From positions 1 through 64,000 of the forward strand of contig NZ_RYEV01000003.1 in NCBI RefSeq assembly GCF_004138485.1: 64,000 nt of DNA, read 5' to 3'. Below the pieces are notes generated by a model, which did no database searches, had not been told where the DNA came from, and worked only from the letters and a program-made list of their open reading frames with translations. How positions within the stretch are numbered: position 1 is the stretch's first letter; the number at the start of each line of letters is the position of its first letter. Of the stretch, positions 18,098-26,825 are shown piece by piece. The DNA is from Peristeroidobacter soli (GTDB lineage: Bacteria > Pseudomonadota > Gammaproteobacteria > Steroidobacterales > Steroidobacteraceae). A program made the position numbers and the translations under genes.

Positions 18098-18496
18098 ATG
18101 ATGCAACCTCATAGTCTCGAGCGCGCCGGTTTCGATCCGGATGCCTTAGGTTCCGCGGCTCTGACCGCCTTTTTCAACATTACCGCCGCGTGGCGGCTGG
18201 GCGCCGAAGAGGAGCGGGTGCTGCTGGGCTCGCCGCCGCGCTCGACCTTCTTCAAATGGAAGAGCGACCGCGCCGCGCGCCTGTCCGCGGATACCGTGGA
18301 ACGCATCAGCTACGTGATGGGCATCTATAAAGCCCTGCATATTCTGTTGCCGACCCAGGAAGTGGCGGATGCCTGGGTGAAGAAGCCGAATACCGCCCTT
18401 GGCTTCGGCGGCAAGTCGGCGCTGGAACGGATGCTCGCCGGTCGGGTCGTCGACCTGGCGGATGTGCGTCGTTATCTGGATGCGCAACGCGGATGA
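18098..18496 (+). CDS. Xre/ParS-type antitoxin (DUF2384, MbcA-like) of a RES module
   Basis: A 132-residue antitoxin. An N-terminal Xre-like helical region (about 15-75, FFKWKSDRAARLSADTVERI) is followed by the DUF2384 C-terminal toxin-binding part (NTALGFGGKSALERMLAGRVVDLADVRRYL-type). The frame is open from 18011, but the ATG at 18098 has an ideal GGAGGA seven bases upstream. Starting there also puts the palindrome at 18060-18081 in the promoter, where an autoregulatory operator should be. The toxin ATG overlaps its stop codon by four bases. Confidence 0.8.
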   Translation: MMQPHSLERAGFDPDALGSAALTAFFNITAAWRLGAEEERVLLGSPPRSTFFKWKSDRAARLSADTVERISYVMGIYKALHILLPTQEVADAWVKKPNTALGFGGKSALERMLAGRVVDLADVRRYLDAQRG

Positions 18497-19203
18497 CCGC
18501 CGAGCCGCGCGCGGTCACGCTCCGCTGGCAGAAGATGTATCGCATCGTCGCGTCCCGGCACCCGCCGGTGAACGTGTTCGAGAACATTCTGCCGCCGCAA
18601 CAGAGGGAGCTGGGTTATTTCATCGAAGGTCTCACCAACGATCGGCTGCGCGACGAGAGCGGCGAAGCGCCGGTGATGCCGGACGAAGATCGGGTGCGCG
18701 GTCCGGGCGCCACGCTGGTCATGGCTGCGTTCACCCACACCGGATTTCCCAGTCGATTCAGCGATGGCAGTTATGGCGTCTACTATGCCGGGCACACGCT
18801 GGAAACGGCCGTGCGCGAGACGGTCTACCATCGCGAAATATTCATGGCCTCGACCAAGGAAAGTCCGTGCGAGGTCGACATGCGGGCCTACGTGAACCGG
18901 CCGGTGCAGCCGTTCCTGGATGTTCGCAGTCCGCGCTTCCAACATTTGCATCACCCCGACGACTACAGTCCCTCGCAGTCATTTGCGAAACCGTTGCGCG
19001 ACCAGGGCCACTGGGGCGTGGTGTTCAGGAGCGTGCGCCACGAAGGCGGCGAATGCGTCGCGGCCTTCAAGCCGCAGGCAGTGAGCATTCCGGTCGCGGG
19101 CGCGGCGCTCGCCTACGTGTGGGATGGCGAGCGCATCAGCAAAGTCTACGAAAAGTCCGAAGTGCTGTTCGACTTCAGTCCGCCTAGCGATAGCGAGCCA
19201 TGA
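18493..19203 (+). CDS. RES-domain toxin (NAD+ phosphorylase/hydrolase family)
   Basis: A 236-residue RES protein. The conserved Arg-Tyr-Glu constellation is visible in SRFSDG, YGVYYAG and TAVRE, with the later FQHLHHPDDYSPSQSFA and GVVFRS regions typical of the fold. RES toxins such as MbcT, Xre-RES and RES-Xre of Pseudomonas degrade NAD+, stalling growth unless the antitoxin is bound. It is coupled to the antitoxin by an ATGA overlap. Its 3' end overlaps korB, on the opposite strand, by 20 bases. Confidence 0.82.
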   Translation: MTAEPRAVTLRWQKMYRIVASRHPPVNVFENILPPQQRELGYFIEGLTNDRLRDESGEAPVMPDEDRVRGPGATLVMAAFTHTGFPSRFSDGSYGVYYAGHTLETAVRETVYHREIFMASTKESPCEVDMRAYVNRPVQPFLDVRSPRFQHLHHPDDYSPSQSFAKPLRDQGHWGVVFRSVRHEGGECVAAFKPQAVSIPVAGAALAYVWDGERISKVYEKSEVLFDFSPPSDSEP

Positions 19204-20245
19204 TTTTTTCCAATCCCTGGGCGCCGGGCGTCAGCTTCGGATAGGGCAGCTGATTCACCGGCGTGGCGGTCGTGCCGCTCACTTCGTGGAAGTCCGGGCT
19301 CTTCTCATCGATATAGATCAGGCCGGTGACGTATTCGTTCTGCGCCAGCTTGTCCCGCAGATAATTGAACGCCTGGCCGCGATGGGTCGGGTCGTAAGAA
19401 GGGTCCAGCTTGCGGAGCAGGATCCGGCTGCCGTCGTGCATGGTGACGGGCATCGCGTCGCCTTGCCCGTACTGCGCGGTGATCTCGCGAGCGGGCGGAA
19501 CGAAATCGGCGTGCACGACCTCATCGTAATGATCGCGCACGAATTCGTAGCTCTTGGTCGAGCCTTCGTGATCGTTGAAGGTCACGCACGGCGACAGCAC
19601 GTCGATCAGCGCGAAGCCACGATGTTTCAGGCCGGCGATGATCAGCGGCACCAATTGTTCCTTGTCGCCGGAAAAGCTGCGTGCCACGAAGGTGCCGCCG
19701 AGCGTGAGCGCGGCCAGCACCGGATCGATCGGCGGCTGCAGATTCTCCTCGCCTTTCTTGGCCTTCGAGCCAATGTCGGCGGACGCGGAGAACTGTCCCT
19801 TGGTCAGCCCATACACGCCGTTGTTCTCGACGATGTAGAGCATGTTGAGATTGCGGCGCATGGCGTGCGCAAACTGGCCGAAGCCGATGGACAGCGTGTC
19901 GCCGTCGCCGGAAACGCCGATGTAATGAAGATCTTTGTTCGCCGCGATCGCGCCCGTCGCGATCGAGGGCATGCGGCCATGCACGGAGTTGAAGCCGTGA
20001 CCGCCGCCGACGAAATACGCCGTCGTCTTCGACGAGCAGCCGATGCCCGACAGTTTCACCAGCTGTTCCGGGCGCATCGACATCTGCCAGCAGGATTCGA
20101 TGATGGCGGCCGTAATCGAGTCGTGGCCACAACCGGCGCACAGTGTCGACATGCCGCCTTCGTAGTCGCGGCGTGTCAGCCCGAGCTCGTTCTTGGGCAG
20201 GCCGGGATGCGCGATCTTTGGCTTGGCGATAAAGCTCACGATCAA
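19184..20245 (-). CDS. korB: 2-oxoacid:ferredoxin oxidoreductase, beta (TPP) subunit
   Basis: A 353-residue KorB-type subunit. It carries the 4Fe-4S ligands CAGC (Cys36, Cys39), Cys70 in GIGCSS and a later Cys in SPCVTFND, and the thiamine diphosphate motif GDGD (113-116) to NN (141-142). With KorA it oxidatively decarboxylates a 2-oxoacid, most likely 2-oxoglutarate, to the acyl-CoA while reducing ferredoxin. It overlaps the korA stop by four bases. The pair and its flavoprotein partner form one minus-strand operon. Confidence 0.85.
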   Translation of the reverse strand: MIVSFIAKPKIAHPGLPKNELGLTRRDYEGGMSTLCAGCGHDSITAAIIESCWQMSMRPEQLVKLSGIGCSSKTTAYFVGGGHGFNSVHGRMPSIATGAIAANKDLHYIGVSGDGDTLSIGFGQFAHAMRRNLNMLYIVENNGVYGLTKGQFSASADIGSKAKKGEENLQPPIDPVLAALTLGGTFVARSFSGDKEQLVPLIIAGLKHRGFALIDVLSPCVTFNDHEGSTKSYEFVRDHYDEVVHADFVPPAREITAQYGQGDAMPVTMHDGSRILLRKLDPSYDPTHRGQAFNYLRDKLAQNEYVTGLIYIDEKSPDFHEVSGTTATPVNQLPYPKLTPGAQGLEKIMARYR

Positions 20246-22095
20246 CCCCCCACGGCCAGACGCTGTTCGGGCACGCTGGCCAGCACGCCCTCGACGATGA
20301 CGCTCGATGACATCGGCAAGCCGCTGTAATGCAGGATGGAGTGCAGCTTGGCTTTGTCCACCGCGGTCTCCAGCGTCAGCAGGCTGCGCAGTTGAGCGTC
20401 GCGGTTCTGCTCGACCACGAAGATGTGCGAGTGAGAGGCGAGAAAGTCCTCGACCTCCTGGCCGAATGGAAAGGCGCGCACTCGCAGGTAATCGATCTGC
20501 ACGCCGCGCCGGCGTAGCAGATCCAGAGCTTCGCGCACGGCTCCATCACAGCTTCCCAAGGAGACGAGGCCGAGGTTGGTCGAGCCACGGCCATCGAGAA
20601 CGGCTTTCGGCACCATCGTCTTGGCCGTCTCGAACTTGCGCTTCAGTCGATCGAGCACGATCTGATACTCGGTCGAGTCTTCGGTGTAACCGCCATACTG
20701 CGTGTGACCCGAACCGCGCGTGAAATACGCGCCCTTCGGATGCGTGCCGGGCAGCGTGCGATAGGGGATGGCGTCGCCATCCTTGTCGAAGTAGCGATAG
20801 AACTTGTCGATCTGCTCGAGCTGCTCCTTGCTGAGCACCTTGCCGCGGTCCGGCACGTAGCTGTCGTCCCATTTGAGGTCCGGACACATCCAGTCGTTCA
20901 TGCCGATGTCCAGATCGGACATGACGAACACGGGGGTCTGCAGGCGCTCGGCGAGGTCGAACGCGTGCACGGACATGTAGAAACACTCTTCCGGGCTGTT
21001 GGGGAACAGCAGCACGTGACGCGTATCGCCATGCGAAGCGTAGGCGGCGAGCATCAAATCGCACTGTTGAGTCCGCGTCGGCATGCCCGTCGAGGGGCCG
21101 ACGCGCTGAATGTCGAAAATCACGGCCGGTACTTCGGCGTAGTACGCCAGCCCGATGAACTCATTCATCAAGGAAATGCCGGGGCCGCTGGTTGGTGTGA
21201 ACGAGCGTGCGCCATTCCACGACGCGCCGATGACGGTGCCGATCGCCGCCAGCTCGTCTTCGCATTGGACGATCACGAAGTTCCGCTTGCCGGTCTCGGG
21301 ATCGATGCGCCATTTCTGGCAGAAGCTCTTGAAGCCATCCATCAACGAGGTCGACGGCGTGATCGGATACCACGCGCCGACGGTGGCGCCGGCATACATG
21401 CAGCCGAGGGCGGCCGCTGTGTTGCCGTCGATCATGATGTGGTTCGCGGTCTTGTCCATGCGCGTCACGCGTAGCGGCAGCGGACACGTGAAATGTTCCT
21501 TGGCGTAGTTGTAGCCCAGCTCCAGCGCTTTGACATTGGAATCGAGCAGCGACTTCTTGTTCGCATAGCTTTCGCCGAGCAGCGAACGCATGACATCGAG
21601 CTCGATGTCGAGCAGCGCGCCGAGCACGCCGGCATAGACGATGTTCTTCAGCAGAATGCGCGAGCGCACGCCCTGAAAGGTCTCGTTACAAATGCGCGCC
21701 AGCGGCACGCCGAAAATGGTGATGTCGTCGCGTTTCAGCAGCGCTGGCCTGGGCCACGTCGAGTCATAGAGCAGATAGCCGCCGGGGCTGACATCCTTCA
21801 CGTCCCTCGCATACGTCTCGGCATTCATCGCTACCATGACGTCGATGCGGCCGGAGCGCGCGACATAGCCGTCACGCGAAATCCGGATCTCATACCAGGT
21901 GGGCAGCCCCTGGATGTTGGAGGGGAAGTAATTCTTGCCCATGACCGGAATGCCCATCCGGAACAGGGCTTTCATCAGCAACGTATTGGCACTGGCGGAG
22001 CCGGTGCCGTTCACGTTCGCGAGCTTGATGACGAAATCGTTCAGGCGCTCCGGCGAATCGGTGCCGGACGGGGTGTGGCTGGCGTGCTGCTGCAT
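20242..22095 (-). CDS. korA: 2-oxoacid:ferredoxin oxidoreductase, fused gamma-alpha subunit
   Basis: A 617-residue KorA with the gamma domain at the N-terminus (about 18-195, NDFVIKLANVNGTGSASAN) and the alpha pyrimidine-binding domain after it (about 205-600, GNTAAALGCMYAG, YPITPSTSLMD, TPTSGPGISLM). A longer open frame upstream is only an overlap with the flavoprotein gene. The ATG at 22095 starts just before the gamma domain and lies 55 bases inside the flavoprotein gene. The complex joins CoA and decarboxylated 2-oxoacid and passes electrons to ferredoxin. Confidence 0.85.
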   Translation of the reverse strand: MQQHASHTPSGTDSPERLNDFVIKLANVNGTGSASANTLLMKALFRMGIPVMGKNYFPSNIQGLPTWYEIRISRDGYVARSGRIDVMVAMNAETYARDVKDVSPGGYLLYDSTWPRPALLKRDDITIFGVPLARICNETFQGVRSRILLKNIVYAGVLGALLDIELDVMRSLLGESYANKKSLLDSNVKALELGYNYAKEHFTCPLPLRVTRMDKTANHIMIDGNTAAALGCMYAGATVGAWYPITPSTSLMDGFKSFCQKWRIDPETGKRNFVIVQCEDELAAIGTVIGASWNGARSFTPTSGPGISLMNEFIGLAYYAEVPAVIFDIQRVGPSTGMPTRTQQCDLMLAAYASHGDTRHVLLFPNSPEECFYMSVHAFDLAERLQTPVFVMSDLDIGMNDWMCPDLKWDDSYVPDRGKVLSKEQLEQIDKFYRYFDKDGDAIPYRTLPGTHPKGAYFTRGSGHTQYGGYTEDSTEYQIVLDRLKRKFETAKTMVPKAVLDGRGSTNLGLVSLGSCDGAVREALDLLRRRGVQIDYLRVRAFPFGQEVEDFLASHSHIFVVEQNRDAQLRSLLTLETAVDKAKLHSILHYSGLPMSSSVIVEGVLASVPEQRLAVGG

Positions 22096-23885
22096 GGAGT
22101 GGTCTCGTCGCTCGCATAAGGAATGCGGATTTTCGACTTCTGCATGTCCCACGCCGCTGTCGGGCAGCGCTCGGCGCACAGTCCGCAATGTACGCAGACG
22201 TCTTCGTCTTTGACCATGACCCGCGCCGTATGTTGCAACGGTGCGGAAACAAACAAGGGCTGCGTGACGCGCAACGCAGGCGCTTTCAGCCGGGTTCGGA
22301 TCTCGGCCTCCGTGCCGTTCGGCGTCATCGTCAGGCAGTCCACCGGGCAGATGTCGATACAGGCGTCGCATTCGATACAAAGGCGGGCCTCGAATACGGT
22401 CTGTACGTCGCAGTTGAGGCAACGTTGCACTTCGGCGGCGGCTTGCTCGGCGGTGAAGCCCAGCTCCACTTCGATATTGATCTTCTTGAACCGCTCCTTC
22501 AGATCGACGTGCGGCATCAGGCGCCGCTCGACCGGGTTGTAATCGTTCTTGTAGGCCCATTCGTGCAGGCCCATCTTGCGGCTGGACAGATTCAACAGAC
22601 GCGGCGGCCGCTGCGCCACCTCCCGGTCCTGGCAGAACTGATGAATGGAGATGGCCGCCTGGTGGCCGTGCTCCACCGCCCAGATGATGTTCTTCGGCCC
22701 GAACGCCGCGTCGCCGCCGAAGAAAACACTCGGCCGCGTCGACTGGTACGTGGTCGTGTCCACCTTGGGCACGTGCCATTGATCGAACTCGATGCCCAGA
22801 TCGTTCTCGATCCATGGAAACGCGTTCTCCTGGCCGATCGCCAGAATCACGTCGTCGCATGGCAAGAGTTTCTCGCCGACCACTCGCTCGGCGGTGATGC
22901 GGCCGGTCGCGTCCAGGTCGTATTCCATGACGTCGAAGCGCATGCCGACCAGCCGGCCGTTTTCGGTGACGAACGCCTTGGGCGCGTGATTCACCACGAT
23001 CTCGACGTTCTCCGCTTCGGCATCCTCCAGTTCCCACTCGGACGCCTTGAAGAAGGCGCGCGGTTTGCGCGCCATCACTTTCACGTCGTCGGCGCCCAGT
23101 CGCAGCGATGAGCGGCAACAATCCATCGCGGTGTTGCCGACACCGATGATCAGCACGCGCCGGCCGATGTCTTTGACGTGGCCGAACGCCACGGATTCCA
23201 GCCAGTCGATGCCGATATGAATATGAGCCGCGGCGGCCGGGTCCTTGCGTCCGGGCAGCTTCAGGTCCTTGCCCTTGGGGGCGCCGCTGCCGACGAACAC
23301 GGCGTCGAACTCACCGGTGGCGAGCAATTGTTTCATGCTCGTCACCGGTGAGCCCAGACGCAGATCCACCCCCAAATCGATGATGTATCCAATCTCCTCG
23401 CTGAGCACCTGCTCCGGCAGGCGGAATGAAGGAATATTGGTACGCATGAGGCCGCCGGGTGTCTGCCACTTCTCGAAGATCGTGACTTCGTAACCCAGCG
23501 GCATGAGATCGTTGGCCACGGTGAGCGAGGCCGGCCCGGCACCGATGCACACGACGCGCTTGCCATTCTTCCGGGCCGGTGCTTTCGGCAGATGAGGACG
23601 CACGTCATCGCGATGATCGGCGGCGACGCGCTTCAAGCGACAGATTGCGACCGGTTCCTGTTCGACACGGCCGCGCCGGCAGGCGGGCTCGCAAGGCCGA
23701 TCGCAGACCCGACCGAGAATGCCGGGGAAGACGTTGGACTCACGGTTGACCAGATAGGCCGCCGTGAACTGTCCCTGCGCAATCAAGCGGATATATTCAG
23801 GAACGTCCGTATGGGCGGGGCACGCCCATTGGCAATCGACGACGCGATGATAATAGTCAGGATTCGCAGTATCGGTTGGTTGCAC
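22041..23885 (-). CDS. GltD-like FAD/NAD(P) oxidoreductase fused to a 2[4Fe-4S] ferredoxin domain
   Basis: A 614-residue flavoprotein. N-terminal Cys18, Cys22, Cys61, Cys65 and Cys69 are spaced like the iron-sulfur ligands of glutamate synthase small subunit and DPYD. FAD motif GAGPAS (about 112) and NAD(P) motif GVGNTAMD follow. The C-terminus has a cysteine-rich part (CLNCD) and two ferredoxin clusters, CIECDACIDICP and CVHCGLCAERCP. It starts with GTG at 23885. As first gene of the kor operon it probably moves electrons between the KorAB clusters and NAD(P)H, but this link is inference. Confidence 0.78.
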   Translation of the reverse strand: MQPTDTANPDYYHRVVDCQWACPAHTDVPEYIRLIAQGQFTAAYLVNRESNVFPGILGRVCDRPCEPACRRGRVEQEPVAICRLKRVAADHRDDVRPHLPKAPARKNGKRVVCIGAGPASLTVANDLMPLGYEVTIFEKWQTPGGLMRTNIPSFRLPEQVLSEEIGYIIDLGVDLRLGSPVTSMKQLLATGEFDAVFVGSGAPKGKDLKLPGRKDPAAAAHIHIGIDWLESVAFGHVKDIGRRVLIIGVGNTAMDCCRSSLRLGADDVKVMARKPRAFFKASEWELEDAEAENVEIVVNHAPKAFVTENGRLVGMRFDVMEYDLDATGRITAERVVGEKLLPCDDVILAIGQENAFPWIENDLGIEFDQWHVPKVDTTTYQSTRPSVFFGGDAAFGPKNIIWAVEHGHQAAISIHQFCQDREVAQRPPRLLNLSSRKMGLHEWAYKNDYNPVERRLMPHVDLKERFKKINIEVELGFTAEQAAAEVQRCLNCDVQTVFEARLCIECDACIDICPVDCLTMTPNGTEAEIRTRLKAPALRVTQPLFVSAPLQHTARVMVKDEDVCVHCGLCAERCPTAAWDMQKSKIRIPYASDETTPCSSTPATPRPAPIRRSA

Positions 23886-23968
23886 CGTTACTCAGCCCCC
23901 TATCACGACGACACTGCGCCGAAACGTTGCCGGCGCTGTGATAACTCGATCGATGAGCTAGGGTACAC

Positions 23969-25246
23969 CTAAGCAGTGCGAGGCACCACCGGAACCGCCG
24001 AAACGAACTCTGAAGTAATGATGGGATCCAGGATGCGTCGCCGGCTGTCGAGTGTCAGACGATCCCAGTGCACTTTCTGTGTGGCCGCGCTGCGCAGTTC
24101 AGCATCGGTGACGGTGCGGACGATCTCGCTCGCGGCCGTCGGTCGCGTGGTGGAAAGTCGCAGGGTCTTTCCTTCCTTCAGGAGATTGGCGACCGCGGCC
24201 AGCACCTCGTTGTTATTGGTGAGCGCGCCGTGATTCTCCTGAACGAACCAGGTATCGGCGCCTTCCCAAAGTGCGCGGGCCAGCGGCACCGTGCCATCGC
24301 CATCGCGTCGCACGGAATATTCGAAGCCACCGTCCAGCAATTTGAGTGACGTGACCGTTTCCTGATGGGTGCCGACGATGACCGCGCATCGTTCATCCGG
24401 CGGCGGCATCCGGCTGCGAACTTTGTATGCACGGTTCAGCATCGTGGCGTCCGGCATGAGATCGTCCTGCGGCCACTGCGTCGGGTCGAACAGATTCGGC
24501 TCATCGGGCGTCAGTGCCGAGGGCAACATTTGATAGAGCCCGGGCAAGGTCAGGAACACGGTGCGAGCCAGTTGCTCCGCCGTGCTGAAGTGATCGAGTG
24601 CCGCGATCTTGCGAACGGTGGGATAGGCGGCGCGCAAAGCTTGCACGGGCGCGAATGATCCCTGATTGGGGGCGCCCAGTTGCACCAGTCGTTGGATCCG
24701 CTTGTCGCGGTCGTGGCCCAGCGCGATTCTCGCGACCAGGCCGCCCATGCTGTGCGCGACGATGTGCACTTTACGTGCGCCGGATTTCTCGATGGCCCTG
24801 AGCAGCGCGCGCGCCAGGGTTTCCAGATCGGAGCGCCAGTCGAAGGGATGAAATACCGGAACGAACCCGGCGATCTCCAGCGACAGCCGCAACTTCAAGT
24901 AGCCCGGCAGCATCACGCCCAGCGCGCGTAACGACTTGCCGGCCGGCAGCGCCAGTTGCGCCAGCCCGCCTTGCGCGATGGCCATCGGATGCAGCCAAAG
25001 CAAGGAAGTCGTTCGTCGCTGCATCGAGCCCAGTCGCGAGCCCATGATGCCGGGCAGGATGAACACCATCTCGCCACGACCGTTGCCACGAGTGGCCGCA
25101 ATCTTTGCCAGCTGCGCCAGCTCTCGATACTCGACTTCGCCGAAGTACGCACTCAGCAACGCCGCGTGTGCCCCAGAGCGCAACAGCGCGATGATCTGGT
25201 CTTCGTGTAAGTCGGCGGGGCTGGGCAGAGCGGGCGGGTTGGACAT
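23969..25246 (-). CDS. Lecithin:cholesterol acyltransferase-like lipase
   Basis: A 425-residue alpha/beta hydrolase without a signal peptide. FILPGIMGSRLG (about 62-73) is the typical LCAT/PGAP1-like oxyanion loop. The nucleophile elbow is AHSMGG (Ser166), the acid is probably Asp in GDGTVP, and the His is in ENHGALTNN. These features match bacterial LCAT-domain lipases/acyltransferases. The C-terminal 70 residues, after the His, are an extension of unknown role. It is separated from the PCuAC gene by 17 bases on the same strand. Confidence 0.72.
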   Translation of the reverse strand: MSNPPALPSPADLHEDQIIALLRSGAHAALLSAYFGEVEYRELAQLAKIAATRGNGRGEMVFILPGIMGSRLGSMQRRTTSLLWLHPMAIAQGGLAQLALPAGKSLRALGVMLPGYLKLRLSLEIAGFVPVFHPFDWRSDLETLARALLRAIEKSGARKVHIVAHSMGGLVARIALGHDRDKRIQRLVQLGAPNQGSFAPVQALRAAYPTVRKIAALDHFSTAEQLARTVFLTLPGLYQMLPSALTPDEPNLFDPTQWPQDDLMPDATMLNRAYKVRSRMPPPDERCAVIVGTHQETVTSLKLLDGGFEYSVRRDGDGTVPLARALWEGADTWFVQENHGALTNNNEVLAAVANLLKEGKTLRLSTTRPTAASEIVRTVTDAELRSAATQKVHWDRLTLDSRRRILDPIITSEFVSAVPVVPRTA

Positions 25247-25263
25247 GGGGAAGCTAAACGCTG

Positions 25264-25701
25264 TTAGCGGCTGCCGGGTTCAACGACCTGCACTTGAATC
25301 GTCTGCGCCGGCGCATGTTCGAACTCCAGCGTCATCGGGAAGCGCAGACCCGGGGTCAGGGGCTGGCGCAAATCCACCAGCATGAAATGCGCGCCGCCGG
25401 GCGCGAACGTGAACGGCTTGCCGGCCGCGAGCGGGACGTTCGATAGCGGCCGCATCTGCATCATGCCGTTCTCTTCGCTGCTGGTATGCATTTCGATGTG
25501 ATCGGCGACGGTGGTGGTCGCCGACAATAATGTGTCGGCTTCCTTGGTCGTGATCTTGAGGTAGACCGCACCGATCGTGGCGCCCGCCGGCGTTGCATTG
25601 GCCCAGGGATCGTCCACGTTCACCGTCGGGGCCGACGAGTTGCAGCCGCCGGCGAGCAGTGCCAGGCCGGCGATGACAAGGTTCCGTAGCGCGCGAGTCA
25701 T
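25264..25701 (-). CDS. PCu(A)C copper chaperone, lipoprotein
   Basis: A 145-residue periplasmic copper chaperone. A lipobox LLAGGC (Cys20) is followed by the DUF461/PCuAC fold with ligands HIEMHTSSEENGMMQMRP-type (His, Met) and GAHFMLVDL (His, Met), matching the H(M)x10Mx21HxM pattern. Such proteins deliver Cu(I) to the CuA site of cytochrome c oxidase. It lies between the LCAT-like gene and oxyR, all on the minus strand, but nothing else in the window is an oxidase gene. Confidence 0.82.
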   Translation of the reverse strand: MTRALRNLVIAGLALLAGGCNSSAPTVNVDDPWANATPAGATIGAVYLKITTKEADTLLSATTTVADHIEMHTSSEENGMMQMRPLSNVPLAAGKPFTFAPGGAHFMLVDLRQPLTPGLRFPMTLEFEHAPAQTIQVQVVEPGSR

Positions 25702-25716
25702 GAGCTCACCTGAAGA

Positions 25717-26607
25717 TTATTCGTCCATCGCCGATTTGATCACATCGCACATGGCGTTTATCGCCTCGGTGCGCGACGTGCTCTTGCGCCAGACCGCGCC
25801 GACGGTTCGGGTCGGTATCGGTTTCGCGAATTCCTTCACCGCCAGCCCTTGACCGGAGCCGAACGGCCCGCGCGTCGCGAGATCCGGCAGCAGGGTGATG
25901 CCGAGACCCGCGGCTACCATCTGTCGCAACGTTTCCAGGCTGGTGGCGCGATAGTCCTCGTTCTCTTTCACGTCGATGCGGCTGCACACGTCGAGTGCCT
26001 GATCGCGCAGGCAGTGCCCATCCTCGAGCAGCAGCAAGGTCTCGCCCGTCAAGTCGTCGAGCTTGATGCTCGACTTCTTCGACAGCGGATGATTGTTGGG
26101 CACGGCGACGTTGAAGTCCTCGTGATACAGCTCGCGCGATTCCAAGCCGTCCATGGGCACGGGCAGTGCGAGGATCGCGACCTCGATCTCGCCATCGCGC
26201 AGTTTCTCCAGCAGCTGCTGGGTCTGGTATTCGTACAGCATCAGCTTCAGTTGCGGTAACTGCTTGCGCAGCCGGCGCGCCACCAGCGGCAACAGGTAGG
26301 GCCCGATGGTCGGGATCAGCCCCAGCTTGAGTTTGCCGGATAAGGGGTCATGTTCGTTGCGGGCCAGCGAGATGATCTCGTCGCTCTCCTGCAGGATGCG
26401 GCGGGCCAGTGGCAGGATCTTGGCGCCGGTGTCGGTCAGCGTGACCCGGCGCGGCTGTCGCTCGATCAATTGCACGCCGAGGTAGTTTTCCAGCTTCTTC
26501 AGCTGCGCCGACAGGGTCGGCTGACTGACGAAGGAGCGTTCGGCGGCCTTGCCGAAGTGCTTGGTATCGGCGAGTGCCACGAAATAACGCAGGTCGCGCA
26601 GATTCAT
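25717..26607 (-). CDS. oxyR: Hydrogen-peroxide-sensing LysR regulator OxyR
   Basis: A 296-residue LysR regulator. The winged helix-turn-helix is at about 1-60 (FGKAAERSFVSQPTLSAQ). The peroxide-sensing cysteines fall at Cys199 and Cys208 (DGHCLRDQALDVC), exactly the E. coli OxyR numbers and spacing. The start at 26607 (MNLRDLRYF) is standard for the family; an upstream extension of the frame is not supported. It is divergent from ahpC and a good OxyR site lies between them, so it most likely activates ahpCD on oxidation and autoregulates itself. Confidence 0.92.
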   Translation of the reverse strand: MNLRDLRYFVALADTKHFGKAAERSFVSQPTLSAQLKKLENYLGVQLIERQPRRVTLTDTGAKILPLARRILQESDEIISLARNEHDPLSGKLKLGLIPTIGPYLLPLVARRLRKQLPQLKLMLYEYQTQQLLEKLRDGEIEVAILALPVPMDGLESRELYHEDFNVAVPNNHPLSKKSSIKLDDLTGETLLLLEDGHCLRDQALDVCSRIDVKENEDYRATSLETLRQMVAAGLGITLLPDLATRGPFGSGQGLAVKEFAKPIPTRTVGAVWRKSTSRTEAINAMCDVIKSAMDE

Positions 26608-26652
26608 GGGCGGAATACCCCATTCGTCATGAAGGACGGGTAGAATAGACTC

Positions 26653-26689
26653 ATAGGCAAAGTCTATCAAACTTCCAGAAACAATCGAT
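26653..26689. promoter_or_regulatory. OxyR binding site
   Basis: ATAG (26653-26656), seven bases, then CTAT (26664-26667) matches the OxyR half-site exactly. Seven bases on, a weaker half-site CCAG-N7-CGAT (26675-26689) completes the four-element layout. The downstream edge touches the -35 box of the ahpC promoter, as in OxyR-activated class I promoters. It also lies 46 bases upstream of the oxyR start, in position for autorepression. Confidence 0.72.
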
Positions 26690-26717
26690 TGGCGATTGCG
26701 GGCAGTGCCCGCATAAT
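26689..26717 (+). promoter_or_regulatory. Predicted sigma-70 promoter of ahpC
   Basis: TTGGCG (26689-26694), a 17-base spacer and CATAAT (26712-26717) form a near-consensus promoter. It abuts the OxyR site and gives an ahpC leader of about 100 bases. Confidence 0.6.
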
Positions 26718-26825
26718 TGCATCCGTCGCCGCAGCGCGCTCCACCACCGGAGCCCGCTGCGGCACGTTTTTCAACTGCGCCCAGCCGAAAGCCAGCGCTA
26801 AATATTGTCGATGAAGGAGTGTTCC

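Noticed and set aside
17700-19203. Recent genomic island around the Xre/RES genes
   Set aside because: No integrase, tRNA, direct repeats or base-composition break. The toxin gene overlaps korB, which suggests a settled arrangement.
22096-23121. N-terminal extension of korA to nearly 960 residues
   Set aside because: It is out-of-frame reading of the flavoprotein gene. KorA's gamma domain begins right after the ATG at 22095.
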